Assembly: GCF_900099805.1 (NCBI RefSeq)
Contig: NZ_FNDR01000011.1
Location: 1 to 64,000 of the forward strand
DNA length: 64,000 nt
Direction: 5' to 3'
Source of the DNA: Variovorax sp. OV700
Lineage (GTDB): Bacteria > Pseudomonadota > Gammaproteobacteria > Burkholderiales > Burkholderiaceae_C
The stretch's first letter is position 1. Every line of letters starts with the position of its first letter. Below are positions 34,233 through 42,488 of this stretch, piece after piece. Below the pieces are notes generated by a model. The model was given only the letters and a program-made list of their open reading frames with translations, had not been told where the DNA came from and did not search any database. A program made the position numbers and the translations under genes.

Positions 34233-35183
34233 ATGCACAATCCGGAGATCATGTGGACCACCCTCGAAGACAGCCTGTGCGAGCTCGGCGAATCGCCGTT
34301 CTGGCACCCGCACGAACGCTCGCTTTACTGGCTCGATATTCCGGGGCGCGCGGTGCTGCGCACGCGGGGGGAGATCGGCTCGCCGTCGGCCAGGGTGGAG
34401 CGCTGGGGCTTGGCCACCGAGCCCGGCTGCATGGCGCCAGCCAGGAGCGGCGGCCTCGTGATTGCGCTGCGCGACGGCGTCTACCGGGTCCGCGAATGGG
34501 GCGGCGAGCTGGTCGCGATGGCACGAGTCGAACACGACGTGCGCACCATGCGCTTCAACGATGGCAAATGCGATGCGCTGGGCCGTTTCTGGGCCGGGTC
34601 GCTCAACGAGGCGAAAGACCGCGCCAACGCCGCGCTCTATTGCTTCGACGCACGCGCCGACGACGGAGTGGCGCCCACATTGACGCAGATGGCCAACGAG
34701 TCCACCACCGCCAACGGGCTCGCCTTCTCGCCCGATGCCCGCACCCTCTACTGGGCCGACACCGCCGCGCATGTGGTGCGCGCCTGGGACTGGGACGCAA
34801 AGGCCAACTTGCTCTCGCATCCGCGCGTGTTCCACCAGTTCGAGGCCAAGCCCGAAGGTTGGACGCCTGAATCGCCCGTACGTTATGAAGGCCGGCCCGA
34901 TGGCGCCACCGTCGATGCCGAGGGTCACTATTGGGTCGCGATGTTCGAAGGTGCACAGTTGCTGCGCTTTGCGCCGTCGGGCGAGATCGTTGCCTCTGTG
35001 GCCGTCCCCGTTCAGTGTCCGACCATGCCCTGCTTTGGCGGCGATGACCTGAAGACGCTGTTCGTCACCAGCGGGCGGAAGGGGCGGCCTGCTGCAGAGA
35101 TCGAACGTTACCCGGCTTCGGGCGCCGTGATATCGAGGCGTGCCGACACACCGGGGTTACCTGTCAACTTCTTCGAGGACTAG
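34233..35183 (+). CDS. SMP-30/gluconolactonase/LRE family hydrolase
   Basis: 316 residues from ATG 34233, which follows GGGGGAG; ATG 34251 is a possible later start. Six-bladed propeller motifs of regucalcin-type lactonases are present: the metal-binding Glu in CELGESPFW, RFNDGKCDALGRFWAGS, STTANGLAFSPD and RPDGATVDAEGHYW. These supply Glu, Asn and Asp ligands for a divalent metal. The enzyme opens sugar lactones such as gluconolactone. No sugar dehydrogenase neighbour fixes the substrate. Nothing between the terminator and the ATG is long enough to be a promoter. Confidence 0.85.
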   Translation: MHNPEIMWTTLEDSLCELGESPFWHPHERSLYWLDIPGRAVLRTRGEIGSPSARVERWGLATEPGCMAPARSGGLVIALRDGVYRVREWGGELVAMARVEHDVRTMRFNDGKCDALGRFWAGSLNEAKDRANAALYCFDARADDGVAPTLTQMANESTTANGLAFSPDARTLYWADTAAHVVRAWDWDAKANLLSHPRVFHQFEAKPEGWTPESPVRYEGRPDGATVDAEGHYWVAMFEGAQLLRFAPSGEIVASVAVPVQCPTMPCFGGDDLKTLFVTSGRKGRPAAEIERYPASGAVISRRADTPGLPVNFFED

Positions 35184-35228
35184 GGTGAAACCTTGTCTTT
35201 CTGCCTGTTGCGTTGGAGATCGTTCGTG

Positions 35229-35470
35229 GTGCGCTCGCGCCGACGGGGTGCCTTACTCCGCGAATGTCCCCCGGCCTGCGGCCTCCTCCTTTATTTCGCT
35301 GCGCAAGGCACCCCATCGACGCGAGCGTTGCACCGAGCGGTGGTTGATCGAGCGGAACAACCACAGCGCCCAGTGGGCACAGGGCGCCGGGTACTCCCCG
35401 CAGCGAAATAAAGGAGGAGCCGAAGGCGGGGGACATTCGCGGAGGGGAGTACCCGGTGGCCTGTGCACGC
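35229..35470. repeat. Composite double-hairpin repeat, copy A
   Basis: A ~240-bp element filling most of the 347-bp gap after the SMP-30 gene. It contains two hairpins. The left has 23-base arms (35232-35254 and 35305-35327, 21 pairs). The right has exact 13-base arms CCGGGTACTCCCC (35387-35399) and GGGGAGTACCCGG (35444-35456). Each encloses a ~42-bp core with CGAATGTCCCCCGGCC and CTCCTCCTTTATTTCGCTG, the second core inverted to the first. A near-identical copy in the opposite orientation lies at 57101-57352. No protein-coding sense. Confidence 0.85.
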
Positions 35471-35530
35471 GCCCTGGACAGCAGCGCCAAGAACATCAGC
35501 GCCAAGAACTAAGCACGAGGGGGTAAAGAC

Positions 35531-36418
35531 ATGGCCCTCCAGCACATCCCCCCGATCCAGTGCCTCCTGACCTTCGAAGCCGTAGCCCGGCTGCGCAATG
35601 CAAGCCGCGCCGCGGACGAACTGTGCGTCACGCCCAGCGCCGTGAGCCACCGCATCCGGCAACTCGAATCGCACGTGGGCTTCAAGCTCTTCGGCCGCAG
35701 CGACTTCAGCCTCACAGCAGACGGCGCGGCCTACCTCGCCAACGTCCGCACCGGCCTTGCGGCGCTGCAAGCCATGCCCGGCGGCAACGCGGCGAAGCAG
35801 CAGCGCGCGACACGCCTGCGCATTGCCGTTACGCCCACCTTCAGCCGTGTGTTCCTGATGCCGCGGCTCGAACTGTTCCGCAACATCTATCCTGACATCG
35901 AGCTGGTGCTGCAGGTGTCGATTCCGCTGCTCGACGTGACCGCCGAGCAGGCTGATCTCGAAGTGCGCTACGGCACCGGCGCTTATGCCGATTGCGAACA
36001 CCGGCTGCTGCTCGATGAAGAGGTGGTGCCCGCCTGCAGCCCGAGCTACCTTAACGAATTCGGCCCGTTCAACGGCTTTCGCACTGCCGCAGAAATTGCG
36101 AGCGCGCGGCTCATCCGCAGTCCGCTCGAGCCCTGGGGCACCTGGTTTTCGAGCTGCGGCATCGACCAGCCCGAGCCGCACGTCGGCTCCCAGTTCAATG
36201 ATCTCGGCCTGGTCTATGACGCGGCCGCGAGCGGCTTCGGCGTGGCGCTGGTGCGCCTCAAAATGGGCGCCGCCTGGTTCGAATCGGGCCGGCTGGTGCC
36301 CCTCTCCGACCGACCCGTGCCATCGCCGCACCGGCACACCATCTGCTGGCAGCCCGGCACGCTCGATCGCTGGGAGTGCGCGGCCTTTGTCGATTGGCTG
36401 GCGCAGAGCCTTCGCTGA
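35531..36418 (+). CDS. LysR-family regulator (GcvA-like)
   Basis: 295 residues. The winged helix-turn-helix occupies residues ~8-65 (LLTFEAVARLRNASRAADEL then TPSAVSHRIRQLE), close to the GcvA subgroup, and the inducer-binding domain follows from about 95. GAGGGGG precedes ATG 35531. It lies upstream of glcDEF on the same strand, so it may control glycolate oxidation, but it is not divergent from it and the target is unproven. No clear operator was seen in the repeat-filled region upstream. Confidence 0.9.
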   Translation: MALQHIPPIQCLLTFEAVARLRNASRAADELCVTPSAVSHRIRQLESHVGFKLFGRSDFSLTADGAAYLANVRTGLAALQAMPGGNAAKQQRATRLRIAVTPTFSRVFLMPRLELFRNIYPDIELVLQVSIPLLDVTAEQADLEVRYGTGAYADCEHRLLLDEEVVPACSPSYLNEFGPFNGFRTAAEIASARLIRSPLEPWGTWFSSCGIDQPEPHVGSQFNDLGLVYDAAASGFGVALVRLKMGAAWFESGRLVPLSDRPVPSPHRHTICWQPGTLDRWECAAFVDWLAQSLR

Positions 36419-36420
36419 AG

Positions 36421-36457
36421 AAAAAAAGCCCGGCAGCAAAGTTCTCTCAAGCCGGGC
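36421..36457 (-). terminator. Terminator-like hairpin facing the minus strand
   Basis: GCCCGGC (36428-36434) pairs with GCCGGGC (36451-36457) around 16 bases. The U-run is on the minus-strand side (a run of As at 36419-36427), so as an intrinsic terminator it would stop leftward transcription. It lies just after the LysR stop, where a rightward terminator would be expected. On the plus strand only GCAAAAAAGC follows. Confidence 0.5.
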
Positions 36458-36550
36458 GCAAAAAAGCTTCAACCCAGCGCCGGCGCATTTACGTAGAGTG
36501 CGGTACACCACGAGACAAGACAGACAGAACCGCCCCAAAGAGGCTCCCGC

Positions 36551-38053
36551 ATGAACGCGCCGCTCACCCCCGCCCAGCACGATTCGCTGCAGAAATCCGA
36601 ACGCCAGTCGCAGATCGTGCGCGCCCTGCAGGCCCACCTGCCCGCGCATGCGCTCATCTGGCAAGCCGAAGACACCACGCCCTACGAATGCGATGGCCTC
36701 ACCGCCTACCGCCAGCGGCCGCTGGTGGTGGCGCTGCCCGAAACCGAAGCCCAGGTGGCGGCGGTACTCAAGACCTGCCACGGGCTCGGCGTGCCGGTGG
36801 TTGCGCGCGGCGCCGGCACCGGACTCTCGGGCGGTGCGATGCCGCATGCGCTGGGCGTGACGCTCTCGCTCGCCAAGTTCAACCGCATCCTGAAGGTCGA
36901 CCCCGTGAGCCGCACGGCCGTCGTGCAGTGCGGCGTGCGCAACCTCGCCATCAGCGAAGCGGCCGCGCCCTTCAACCTTTACTACGCACCCGATCCGTCG
37001 AGCCAGATCGCCTGCACCATCGGCGGCAACGTGGCCGAGAACTCGGGCGGCGTTCACTGCCTCAAGTATGGCCTCACGCTGCACAACGTGCTGCGCGTGC
37101 GCGGCTTCACGGCCGAGGGCGAGCCCGTCGAATTCGGCGGCGAGGCGCTCGATGCGCCGGGGCTAGACCTGCTCGCGCTTGTCATCGGCAGCGAAGGCAT
37201 GCTGGCCGTGACCACCGAGGTCACCGTCAAGCTCGTGCCCAAGCCGCAGCTCGCGCGCTGCATCATGGCCAGCTTCGACGACGTGCGCAAAGCCGGCGAT
37301 GCCGTGGCCGCGGTCATTGCCGCCGGCATCATCCCTGCGGGGCTCGAAATGATGGACAAGCCCATGACCGCCGCGGTCGAAGATTTCGTGCACGCGGGCT
37401 ACGACCTCGATGCGGCCGCGATCCTGCTGTGCGAATCCGATGGCACCGCGGAAGAAGTGGAAGAAGAAATCGGCCGCATGACCGCCGTGCTGCGCGGCTC
37501 CGGCGCCATCGCCATTGCGGTGAGCACCAGCGAAGACGAGCGCATGAAGTTCTGGAGCGGCCGCAAGAACGCCTTTCCGGCCTCGGGCCGCATCAGCCCC
37601 GACTACATGTGCCTGGACTCCACCATTCCGCGCAAGCGGCTGGCCGACATCCTGCTGGCCATCCAGGAGATGGAGAAAAAATACAACCTGCGCTGCTGCA
37701 ACGTATTCCACGCGGGTGACGGCAACCTGCATCCGCTGGTGCTGTTCGATGCCAACGACCCCGATGAGCTGCATCGCTGCGAGCTCTTCGGTGCCGACAT
37801 CCTCGAGACCAGCGTGGCCATGGGCGGCACCGTGTCCGGCGAGCATGGCGTGGGCGTGGAAAAGCTCAACAGCATGTGTGTGCAGTTCACCGCGGCCGAG
37901 AACGAACAGATGTTCGGCGTCAAGCGCGCCTTCGATCCGGCCGGGTTGCTGAATCCCGGCAAGGTGATTCCCACGCTGCAGCGATGCGCCGAATATGGCA
38001 AGCAGGTGGTGCGCGGCGGCAGGCTGCCGCACCCCGACCTGCCGCGCTTCTAG
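36551..38053 (+). CDS. glcD: Glycolate oxidase FAD subunit GlcD
   Basis: 500 residues. The N-terminal FAD-binding PCMH fold has ARGAGTGLSGGAMP near 90 and CTIGGNVAENSGG near 160; the C-terminal cap has HAGDGNLHPLVLFD and SGEHGVGVEK. GlcD oxidises glycolate (or D-lactate) and passes electrons through GlcF to the quinone pool. First gene of a compact glcD-glcE-glcF operon (9 and 27 bp gaps). The length matches GlcD of other beta-proteobacteria. Confidence 0.93.
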   Translation: MNAPLTPAQHDSLQKSERQSQIVRALQAHLPAHALIWQAEDTTPYECDGLTAYRQRPLVVALPETEAQVAAVLKTCHGLGVPVVARGAGTGLSGGAMPHALGVTLSLAKFNRILKVDPVSRTAVVQCGVRNLAISEAAAPFNLYYAPDPSSQIACTIGGNVAENSGGVHCLKYGLTLHNVLRVRGFTAEGEPVEFGGEALDAPGLDLLALVIGSEGMLAVTTEVTVKLVPKPQLARCIMASFDDVRKAGDAVAAVIAAGIIPAGLEMMDKPMTAAVEDFVHAGYDLDAAAILLCESDGTAEEVEEEIGRMTAVLRGSGAIAIAVSTSEDERMKFWSGRKNAFPASGRISPDYMCLDSTIPRKRLADILLAIQEMEKKYNLRCCNVFHAGDGNLHPLVLFDANDPDELHRCELFGADILETSVAMGGTVSGEHGVGVEKLNSMCVQFTAAENEQMFGVKRAFDPAGLLNPGKVIPTLQRCAEYGKQVVRGGRLPHPDLPRF

Positions 38054-38061
38054 GAATAAGA

Positions 38062-39186
38062 ATGACCATGGACCCCGCACTCAGCCACATCGCCGAGCGC
38101 ATTCGCGCCGCGGCCGTCGATGCCGCGCCGCTTCGCATCCGCGGTGGCGGCACCAAGGATTTTTACGGCGAGCCGCCGCGTGGCGAGGCCTTGAGCACCG
38201 CCGGGCTCACCGGCATCACGAGCTACGAACCGAGCGAACTGGTCGTCACTGTGCGCGCCGGCACGCCGCTCGCCGAACTCGAGGCCGCGCTCGCCGAGAA
38301 AGGTCAGTGCCTGCCTTTCGAGCCGCCGCACTTCGGCGCGGCCGGCGCGGGCACCGTGGGCGGCATGGTGGCGGCCGGCCTCAGTGGCCCCGCGCGCGCC
38401 AGCGTGGGCGCGGTGCGCGACTACGTGCTGGGCGCCACGCTCGTCAACGGCCGCGGCGAGGTGCTCGGCTTTGGCGGCCAGGTGATGAAGAACGTGGCCG
38501 GCTACGACGTCTCGCGCGTGCTCGCGGGCTCGCTCGGCACGCTGGGCGTGATTGCCGAAGTGAGCCTCAAGGTGTTGCCCGTCGCGCCCGCCGAGGCCAC
38601 GCTGGCCTTTTCCTGCAGCCAGGTCGACGCCCTGCGCCTGCTCAACGAGTGGGGCGGGCGGCCGTTGCCATTGAATGCGAGCTGCTGGATCGAGGATGCG
38701 GGCACCGGCACGTTGCAGCTGCGCCTGCGTGGCGCCGCCGCGGCAGTTGAAGCCGCCTGCGCGCACCTGGGCGGCGAGCGCGTGGACAACGCCGCCGCCG
38801 CTGCTGGATGGCAATCGCTTCGCGACCAGCAGCATCCCTGGTTCACTGCCGACGAAGCAGGCGCCGCGCTCTGGCGGCTGTCGGTGCCGCAGACGGCGCC
38901 AGTGCTCGCCCTGGGCGATGGCGGCTCGCCCCTGATCGAATGGCACGGCGGGCAGCGTTGGTACAAGGCGCCGCCCGAGCAGGCGTCGCTCATCCGCGAA
39001 GCGGCGCATGCGGCAGGTGGGCATGCCACGCTGTTCAGGATGCCTCCTGCTTCTGCCGCAGCAGGCGACGGCGCCCGACGCTTCGACGCAATGAGCGCCC
39101 CCGTTGTGCGCATCCACCATGCCCTGATGCGCGAGTTCGATCCCCACGGCCTCTTCGACCGCGCCCGGCTTCTCGCGGCCGCCTGA
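38062..39186 (+). CDS. glcE: Glycolate oxidase FAD-binding subunit GlcE
   Basis: 374 residues from ATG 38062, nine bases after glcD and preceded by TAGGAATAAG. A shortened relative of GlcD: the FAD loop RIRGGGTKDFYG, the FGAAGAGTVGGMVAAGLSG stretch and the GGQVMKNVAGYDVSR motif are intact, while the substrate cap is reduced. GlcE is needed with GlcD and GlcF for an active membrane-bound oxidase. The C-terminus is Ala-rich with the IHHALMREFDPHGLF ending typical of this subunit. Confidence 0.92.
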   Translation: MTMDPALSHIAERIRAAAVDAAPLRIRGGGTKDFYGEPPRGEALSTAGLTGITSYEPSELVVTVRAGTPLAELEAALAEKGQCLPFEPPHFGAAGAGTVGGMVAAGLSGPARASVGAVRDYVLGATLVNGRGEVLGFGGQVMKNVAGYDVSRVLAGSLGTLGVIAEVSLKVLPVAPAEATLAFSCSQVDALRLLNEWGGRPLPLNASCWIEDAGTGTLQLRLRGAAAAVEAACAHLGGERVDNAAAAAGWQSLRDQQHPWFTADEAGAALWRLSVPQTAPVLALGDGGSPLIEWHGGQRWYKAPPEQASLIREAAHAAGGHATLFRMPPASAAAGDGARRFDAMSAPVVRIHHALMREFDPHGLFDRARLLAAA

Positions 39187-39213
39187 GGCCAATCGACCCG
39201 ACACGTTCACCCC

Positions 39214-40458
39214 ATGCAAACCGAGCTCGCCCCCGAATTCCGCGACACCGACGATGGCCGCGAGGCCGAAGCCATCCTGCGCAAGTGCGTGCACTGCGGC
39301 TTCTGCACCGCCACCTGTCCCACCTACCAGCTGCTGGGCGACGAGCTCGACGGCCCACGCGGCCGCATCTACCTGATCAAGCAGGTGCTCGAAGGCAAGG
39401 CGCCGACGCGCAGCACGCAGCTGCACCTGGACCGCTGCCTGACCTGCCGCAACTGCGAAAGCACCTGCCCGAGCGGCGTGCAGTACGGGCACCTGGTCGA
39501 CATCGGCCGCAAGATCGTCGACGAGAAAGTGCCGCGCCCCGCCATGGAGTCGGCCACGCGCTGGCTGCTGAAGGAAGGGCTGCCGTCGCCGCTCTTCGGT
39601 CCTGCGATGGCGCTTGGCCAATCGGTGCGTGGGCTGTTGCCCGATGCGCTCAAGGCCAAGGTGCCCGCCAAGCAGGAAGCCGGCGCCTGGCCCACAGCCA
39701 CGCATGCGCGCAAGGTGCTGATGCTGGCGGGCTGCGTGCAGCCGTCGATGATGCCCAACATCAACAGCGCGACCGCGCGCGTGCTCGATGCGGCAGGCAT
39801 CCAGACGATGATCGCGAAGGAAGCCGGCTGCTGCGGCGCCGTGAAGTTCCACCTCAACGACCAAGAGGGCGGCAAGGCGCAGATGCGCGCCAACATCGAC
39901 GCCTGGTGGCCGCAGGTCGAGCACGGCCCGGAAGCGGGCGGCGTCGAAGCCATCGTGATGAACGCCTCGGGCTGCGGCGTCACGGTGCGCGAGTACGGCC
40001 ATATCCTCCGACACGATCCGGCCTACGCGGCCAAGGCGGCGCGCATCAGCGACATGACGCGAGATTTGAGCGAACTGCTGCCCGACCTCGTTCCTGCGCT
40101 GAAGGCTCGCGTGCGGGCGCCGGCCGGCGTGGTGGCCTACCATCCGCCGTGCACGCTGCAGCACGGCCAGAAGCTGCGCGGCGGCGTCGAGACGCATCTG
40201 CGCGCGCTGGGCTTCGACGTGCGCGTGGCCATGAACGAATCGCATCTGTGCTGCGGCTCGGCCGGCACCTACTCGGTGTTGCAGCCCGAACTGGCCTACC
40301 CGCTGCGCGACCGCAAGCTCGGACATCTGAAGCAATTGCAGCCGAGTGTCATCGCCTCGGCCAACATCGGCTGCATCACGCATCTGCAAAGCGGCAGCGG
40401 GGAGACGCCGGTGCGCCACTGGGTCGAGCTGCTGGACGCTGCCCTGGCGACGGCCTGA
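39214..40458 (+). CDS. glcF: Glycolate oxidase iron-sulfur subunit GlcF
   Basis: 414 residues. Two ferredoxin-type [4Fe-4S] motifs sit in the N-terminal part (CVHCGFCTATCP near residue 28 and CLTCRNCESTCP near 77). Two CCG-type motifs of the heterodisulfide-reductase kind follow (AGCCGAVKFH and LCCGSAGTYS). It moves electrons from GlcD/GlcE to quinone. ATG 39214. Last gene of the operon; the next gene begins 89 bp later with its own ribosome site. Confidence 0.93.
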   Translation: MQTELAPEFRDTDDGREAEAILRKCVHCGFCTATCPTYQLLGDELDGPRGRIYLIKQVLEGKAPTRSTQLHLDRCLTCRNCESTCPSGVQYGHLVDIGRKIVDEKVPRPAMESATRWLLKEGLPSPLFGPAMALGQSVRGLLPDALKAKVPAKQEAGAWPTATHARKVLMLAGCVQPSMMPNINSATARVLDAAGIQTMIAKEAGCCGAVKFHLNDQEGGKAQMRANIDAWWPQVEHGPEAGGVEAIVMNASGCGVTVREYGHILRHDPAYAAKAARISDMTRDLSELLPDLVPALKARVRAPAGVVAYHPPCTLQHGQKLRGGVETHLRALGFDVRVAMNESHLCCGSAGTYSVLQPELAYPLRDRKLGHLKQLQPSVIASANIGCITHLQSGSGETPVRHWVELLDAALATA

Positions 40459-40547
40459 TCGCACACCGAAGAGCGCCCTGGTCCGACTCGCGCGGGGGCC
40501 GTTCGCACGGCATCATGGCTGCACCGTTTTTCCCAGGAGTCAGCCCC

Positions 40548-40979
40548 ATGTCTTCCGTTCAAGCTTTCATCGTTTCGAAGAACTTGCGGCGTGCCTTGCT
40601 GGCCTGCGCCTGCGCGGCCGGCGCCTTAGGGGTGCAAGCCCAGTCGGCCATGCCGCAGTGGAAGGGCGAGGGCGCGGTGCGCTATGTCTGCGGCGGCATC
40701 GGTTCGGACGAATCGAACGCCATGCGCGCCGCCATGAAGGAGCATCCGCTGGCGCTGCTTTTCGCGCGTGCCGACGGCGCTTATCTGGCGGACGTGCAGG
40801 TCGACATCAAGGGCGCCGACGGTGCGCCTTCGCTGGCGCTGCGCGCCAGCGGGCCGGTCTGCCTGGTCGACATTCCGGCAGGCCGCTACACCATCGATGC
40901 CACCACGACCGGCGGCGATGCCAAGAGCCAATCGGTGACGGTGGGCGGCGGCTCCAAGACCGCCAGCTTCCGCTTCTGA
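40548..40979 (+). CDS. Small exported protein, carboxypeptidase-regulatory-like fold
   Basis: 143 residues from ATG 40548, preceded by CAGGAG. A signal peptide ends near VQAQ (residue 31). The mature protein has a Gly-rich start with a Cys (VRYVCGGIGSDES) and then strands that read like a transthyretin-type beta-sandwich (DIPAGRYTIDATTTGG, GGGSKTASFRF), with a second Cys possibly pairing with the first. I know no function. It faces gpx tail to tail. Confidence 0.75.
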   Translation: MSSVQAFIVSKNLRRALLACACAAGALGVQAQSAMPQWKGEGAVRYVCGGIGSDESNAMRAAMKEHPLALLFARADGAYLADVQVDIKGADGAPSLALRASGPVCLVDIPAGRYTIDATTTGGDAKSQSVTVGGGSKTASFRF

Positions 40980-40988
40980 GCGGCAGCT

Positions 40989-41477
40989 TCAGCCCGCAGC
41001 CAGCGCGGCCTCGATGTCGCGCGTGAGCGAGGCGGGCGTGTCGAGCGGCGCATAGCGCTTCCGCACCTGCCCGTCGCGCCCGACCAGGAACTTGGTGAAG
41101 TTCCACTTGATGGCGGTGCTGCCCAGGAGCCCGGGCTTCTCCTTGGTGAGCCACTGGTAGAGCGGCGTGGCATTGCTGCCGTTGACGTCGATCTTTTCCA
41201 TCATCGGAAAACTCACGCCGTAGTTGGTGGTGCAGAAGGCGCCGATTTCCTCGTTGGTGCCCGGGTCCTGCGAGCCGAACTGGTTCGACGGAAAGCCCAG
41301 CACCACGAGCCCCTTGTCGGCGTACTTTTCGTGCAGTTCCTCGAGCCCCGCGAACTGCGGCGTGAAGCCGCATTGGCTGGCCGTGTTGACGATCAGCAGC
41401 ACCTTGCCCTTGAAGCCGGAAAGCTTCACGTTCTTGCCGTCGATACGGTTGGCTTCGAAGTCGTAGATGCTGGCCAT
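40989..41477 (-). CDS. Glutathione peroxidase-family thiol peroxidase
   Basis: 162 residues, full length. The peroxidatic cysteine is Cys36 in NTASQCGFTPQ (Cys, not selenocysteine); the catalytic Gln in GFPSNQFGSQDPG and the Trp/Asn of KWNFTKFLV are in place. Bacterial members (BtuE type) reduce peroxides, usually with thioredoxin. No signal peptide, so cytoplasmic. The EamA gene ends ten bases upstream on the same strand, suggesting a shared message. Confidence 0.92.
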   Translation of the reverse strand: MASIYDFEANRIDGKNVKLSGFKGKVLLIVNTASQCGFTPQFAGLEELHEKYADKGLVVLGFPSNQFGSQDPGTNEEIGAFCTTNYGVSFPMMEKIDVNGSNATPLYQWLTKEKPGLLGSTAIKWNFTKFLVGRDGQVRKRYAPLDTPASLTRDIEAALAAG

Positions 41478-41486
41478 GAAAGTACC

Positions 41487-42377
41487 TCAGGTGGGAGACG
41501 AAAGCCGATCATCGCCCTCTGCCGGCGTTCGCGCAAACGCCGACCACACGGCCGCCAGCACGATCAGTGCGCCGCCGGCCAGGATGCGCGGACCCATCTG
41601 GGCCGCGCCGAGCGCCACGGAAGAGACGCTTGCAAACAGCACCTCCGACAGCATGATGACTGCCGTGGCGCTGGCCGCCAGCCGGGCCGCGCCGTATTGC
41701 AGGCAGACGTTGGCCACCACGAAGCCGGTGCCCAGCACCGCGGCCCATCCGATCCAGCCCGGCGTGGCCGACAGGGGTGAGGCGAAGGCACCGAGCAGGG
41801 TGCCGCTCGCCGCGGCGATGCCCGCCACCAGCGCGCAGCCGCAGAACATCGCCAGCGCACGCGATTCGCCGGGCGCGCCGTGCAAGTGGCGCAGCAGGAT
41901 GTTGGTCACGGCAAAGCTGAAGCCGGCCGCCACACCCAGCCAATCCGGCAGGCTCGAAGGCACGGGCCAGTCGACGCCCGGCGCCTTCAGCACCACGACC
42001 ACGCCGGTGAGCGCCAGCGCCACCCGCGCGAGCGCGCCGGCGGTGGGCCGCTCGCCCAGCACCGCCCAGCCCAGCAGCACGCTCCACAGCGGCATCAGGT
42101 AGAACAGCAGCACCACGCGCACCACGTCGCCCTGCGTCACGGCCCAGTTGAAACCGAGGTTGGTGAAACCCGCCGCCAGGCCCAGCGCCACCAGCATCGG
42201 GAACGCCGCGAAGCCGCGCCAGGCATGCCGGCGAAAGAAGCCCATCGCGAGCGAGATCGCCACGTAGATCAGGCAGGTGGTCCACACCGGATGCAGCCCG
42301 TGGCTTTCGATGTGCCGGAACGGGAACCACGAAACGCCCCAGACAAAGGCATTAAAAATCAGTGCTAACGCAGGCAT
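41487..42377 (-). CDS. EamA/DMT-family transporter
   Basis: 296 residues with about ten hydrophobic helices in two EamA halves (LALIFNAFVWGVSWFPF at the start, a second WAAVLGTGFVV segment later). ATG 42377 is used; the open frame extends further into the repeat at 42391, but those codons belong to a dispersed repeat rather than the family. No good ribosome site is visible, so the start is less certain than the gene. Substrate unknown; relatives export amino acids or metabolites. Confidence 0.85.
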   Translation of the reverse strand: MPALALIFNAFVWGVSWFPFRHIESHGLHPVWTTCLIYVAISLAMGFFRRHAWRGFAAFPMLVALGLAAGFTNLGFNWAVTQGDVVRVVLLFYLMPLWSVLLGWAVLGERPTAGALARVALALTGVVVVLKAPGVDWPVPSSLPDWLGVAAGFSFAVTNILLRHLHGAPGESRALAMFCGCALVAGIAAASGTLLGAFASPLSATPGWIGWAAVLGTGFVVANVCLQYGAARLAASATAVIMLSEVLFASVSSVALGAAQMGPRILAGGALIVLAAVWSAFARTPAEGDDRLSSPT

Positions 42378-42390
42378 GGTGGCGGAATTT

Positions 42391-42488
42391 TCGTGGGACA
42401 CCGTGGAACCGGCTTTGCCGGGCCACTGGTGTCGCCCCCGGTGAGGGGGAGGGCGAAGCGACACGAAGTGCGCGCAGCCTGGGGGAGG
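42391..42488 (+). repeat. Short dispersed repeat, copy 2
   Basis: Second copy of the ~97-bp element, oriented opposite to copy 1. It spans nearly the whole gap between the lplT stop (42489) and the EamA start. The hairpin is CCCCCGGTGAGGGGG; GGAACCGGCTTTGCCGGGCC and GACACGAAGTGCGC are the conserved flanks. Confidence 0.75.

Noticed and set aside
35229..35470. Repeat A considered as a CRISPR array
   Set aside because: Only two inverted core units with different arms; no regular spacing of direct repeats and no cas genes.
35291..37084. Minus-strand frame of ~600 codons running through the LysR gene and repeat A
   Set aside because: Crosses a dispersed repeat and two real plus-strand genes; no recognisable protein.
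42378..42464. Longer start for the EamA gene at 42464
   Set aside because: The added residues are encoded by the dispersed repeat at 42391-42488 and are not part of the transporter.
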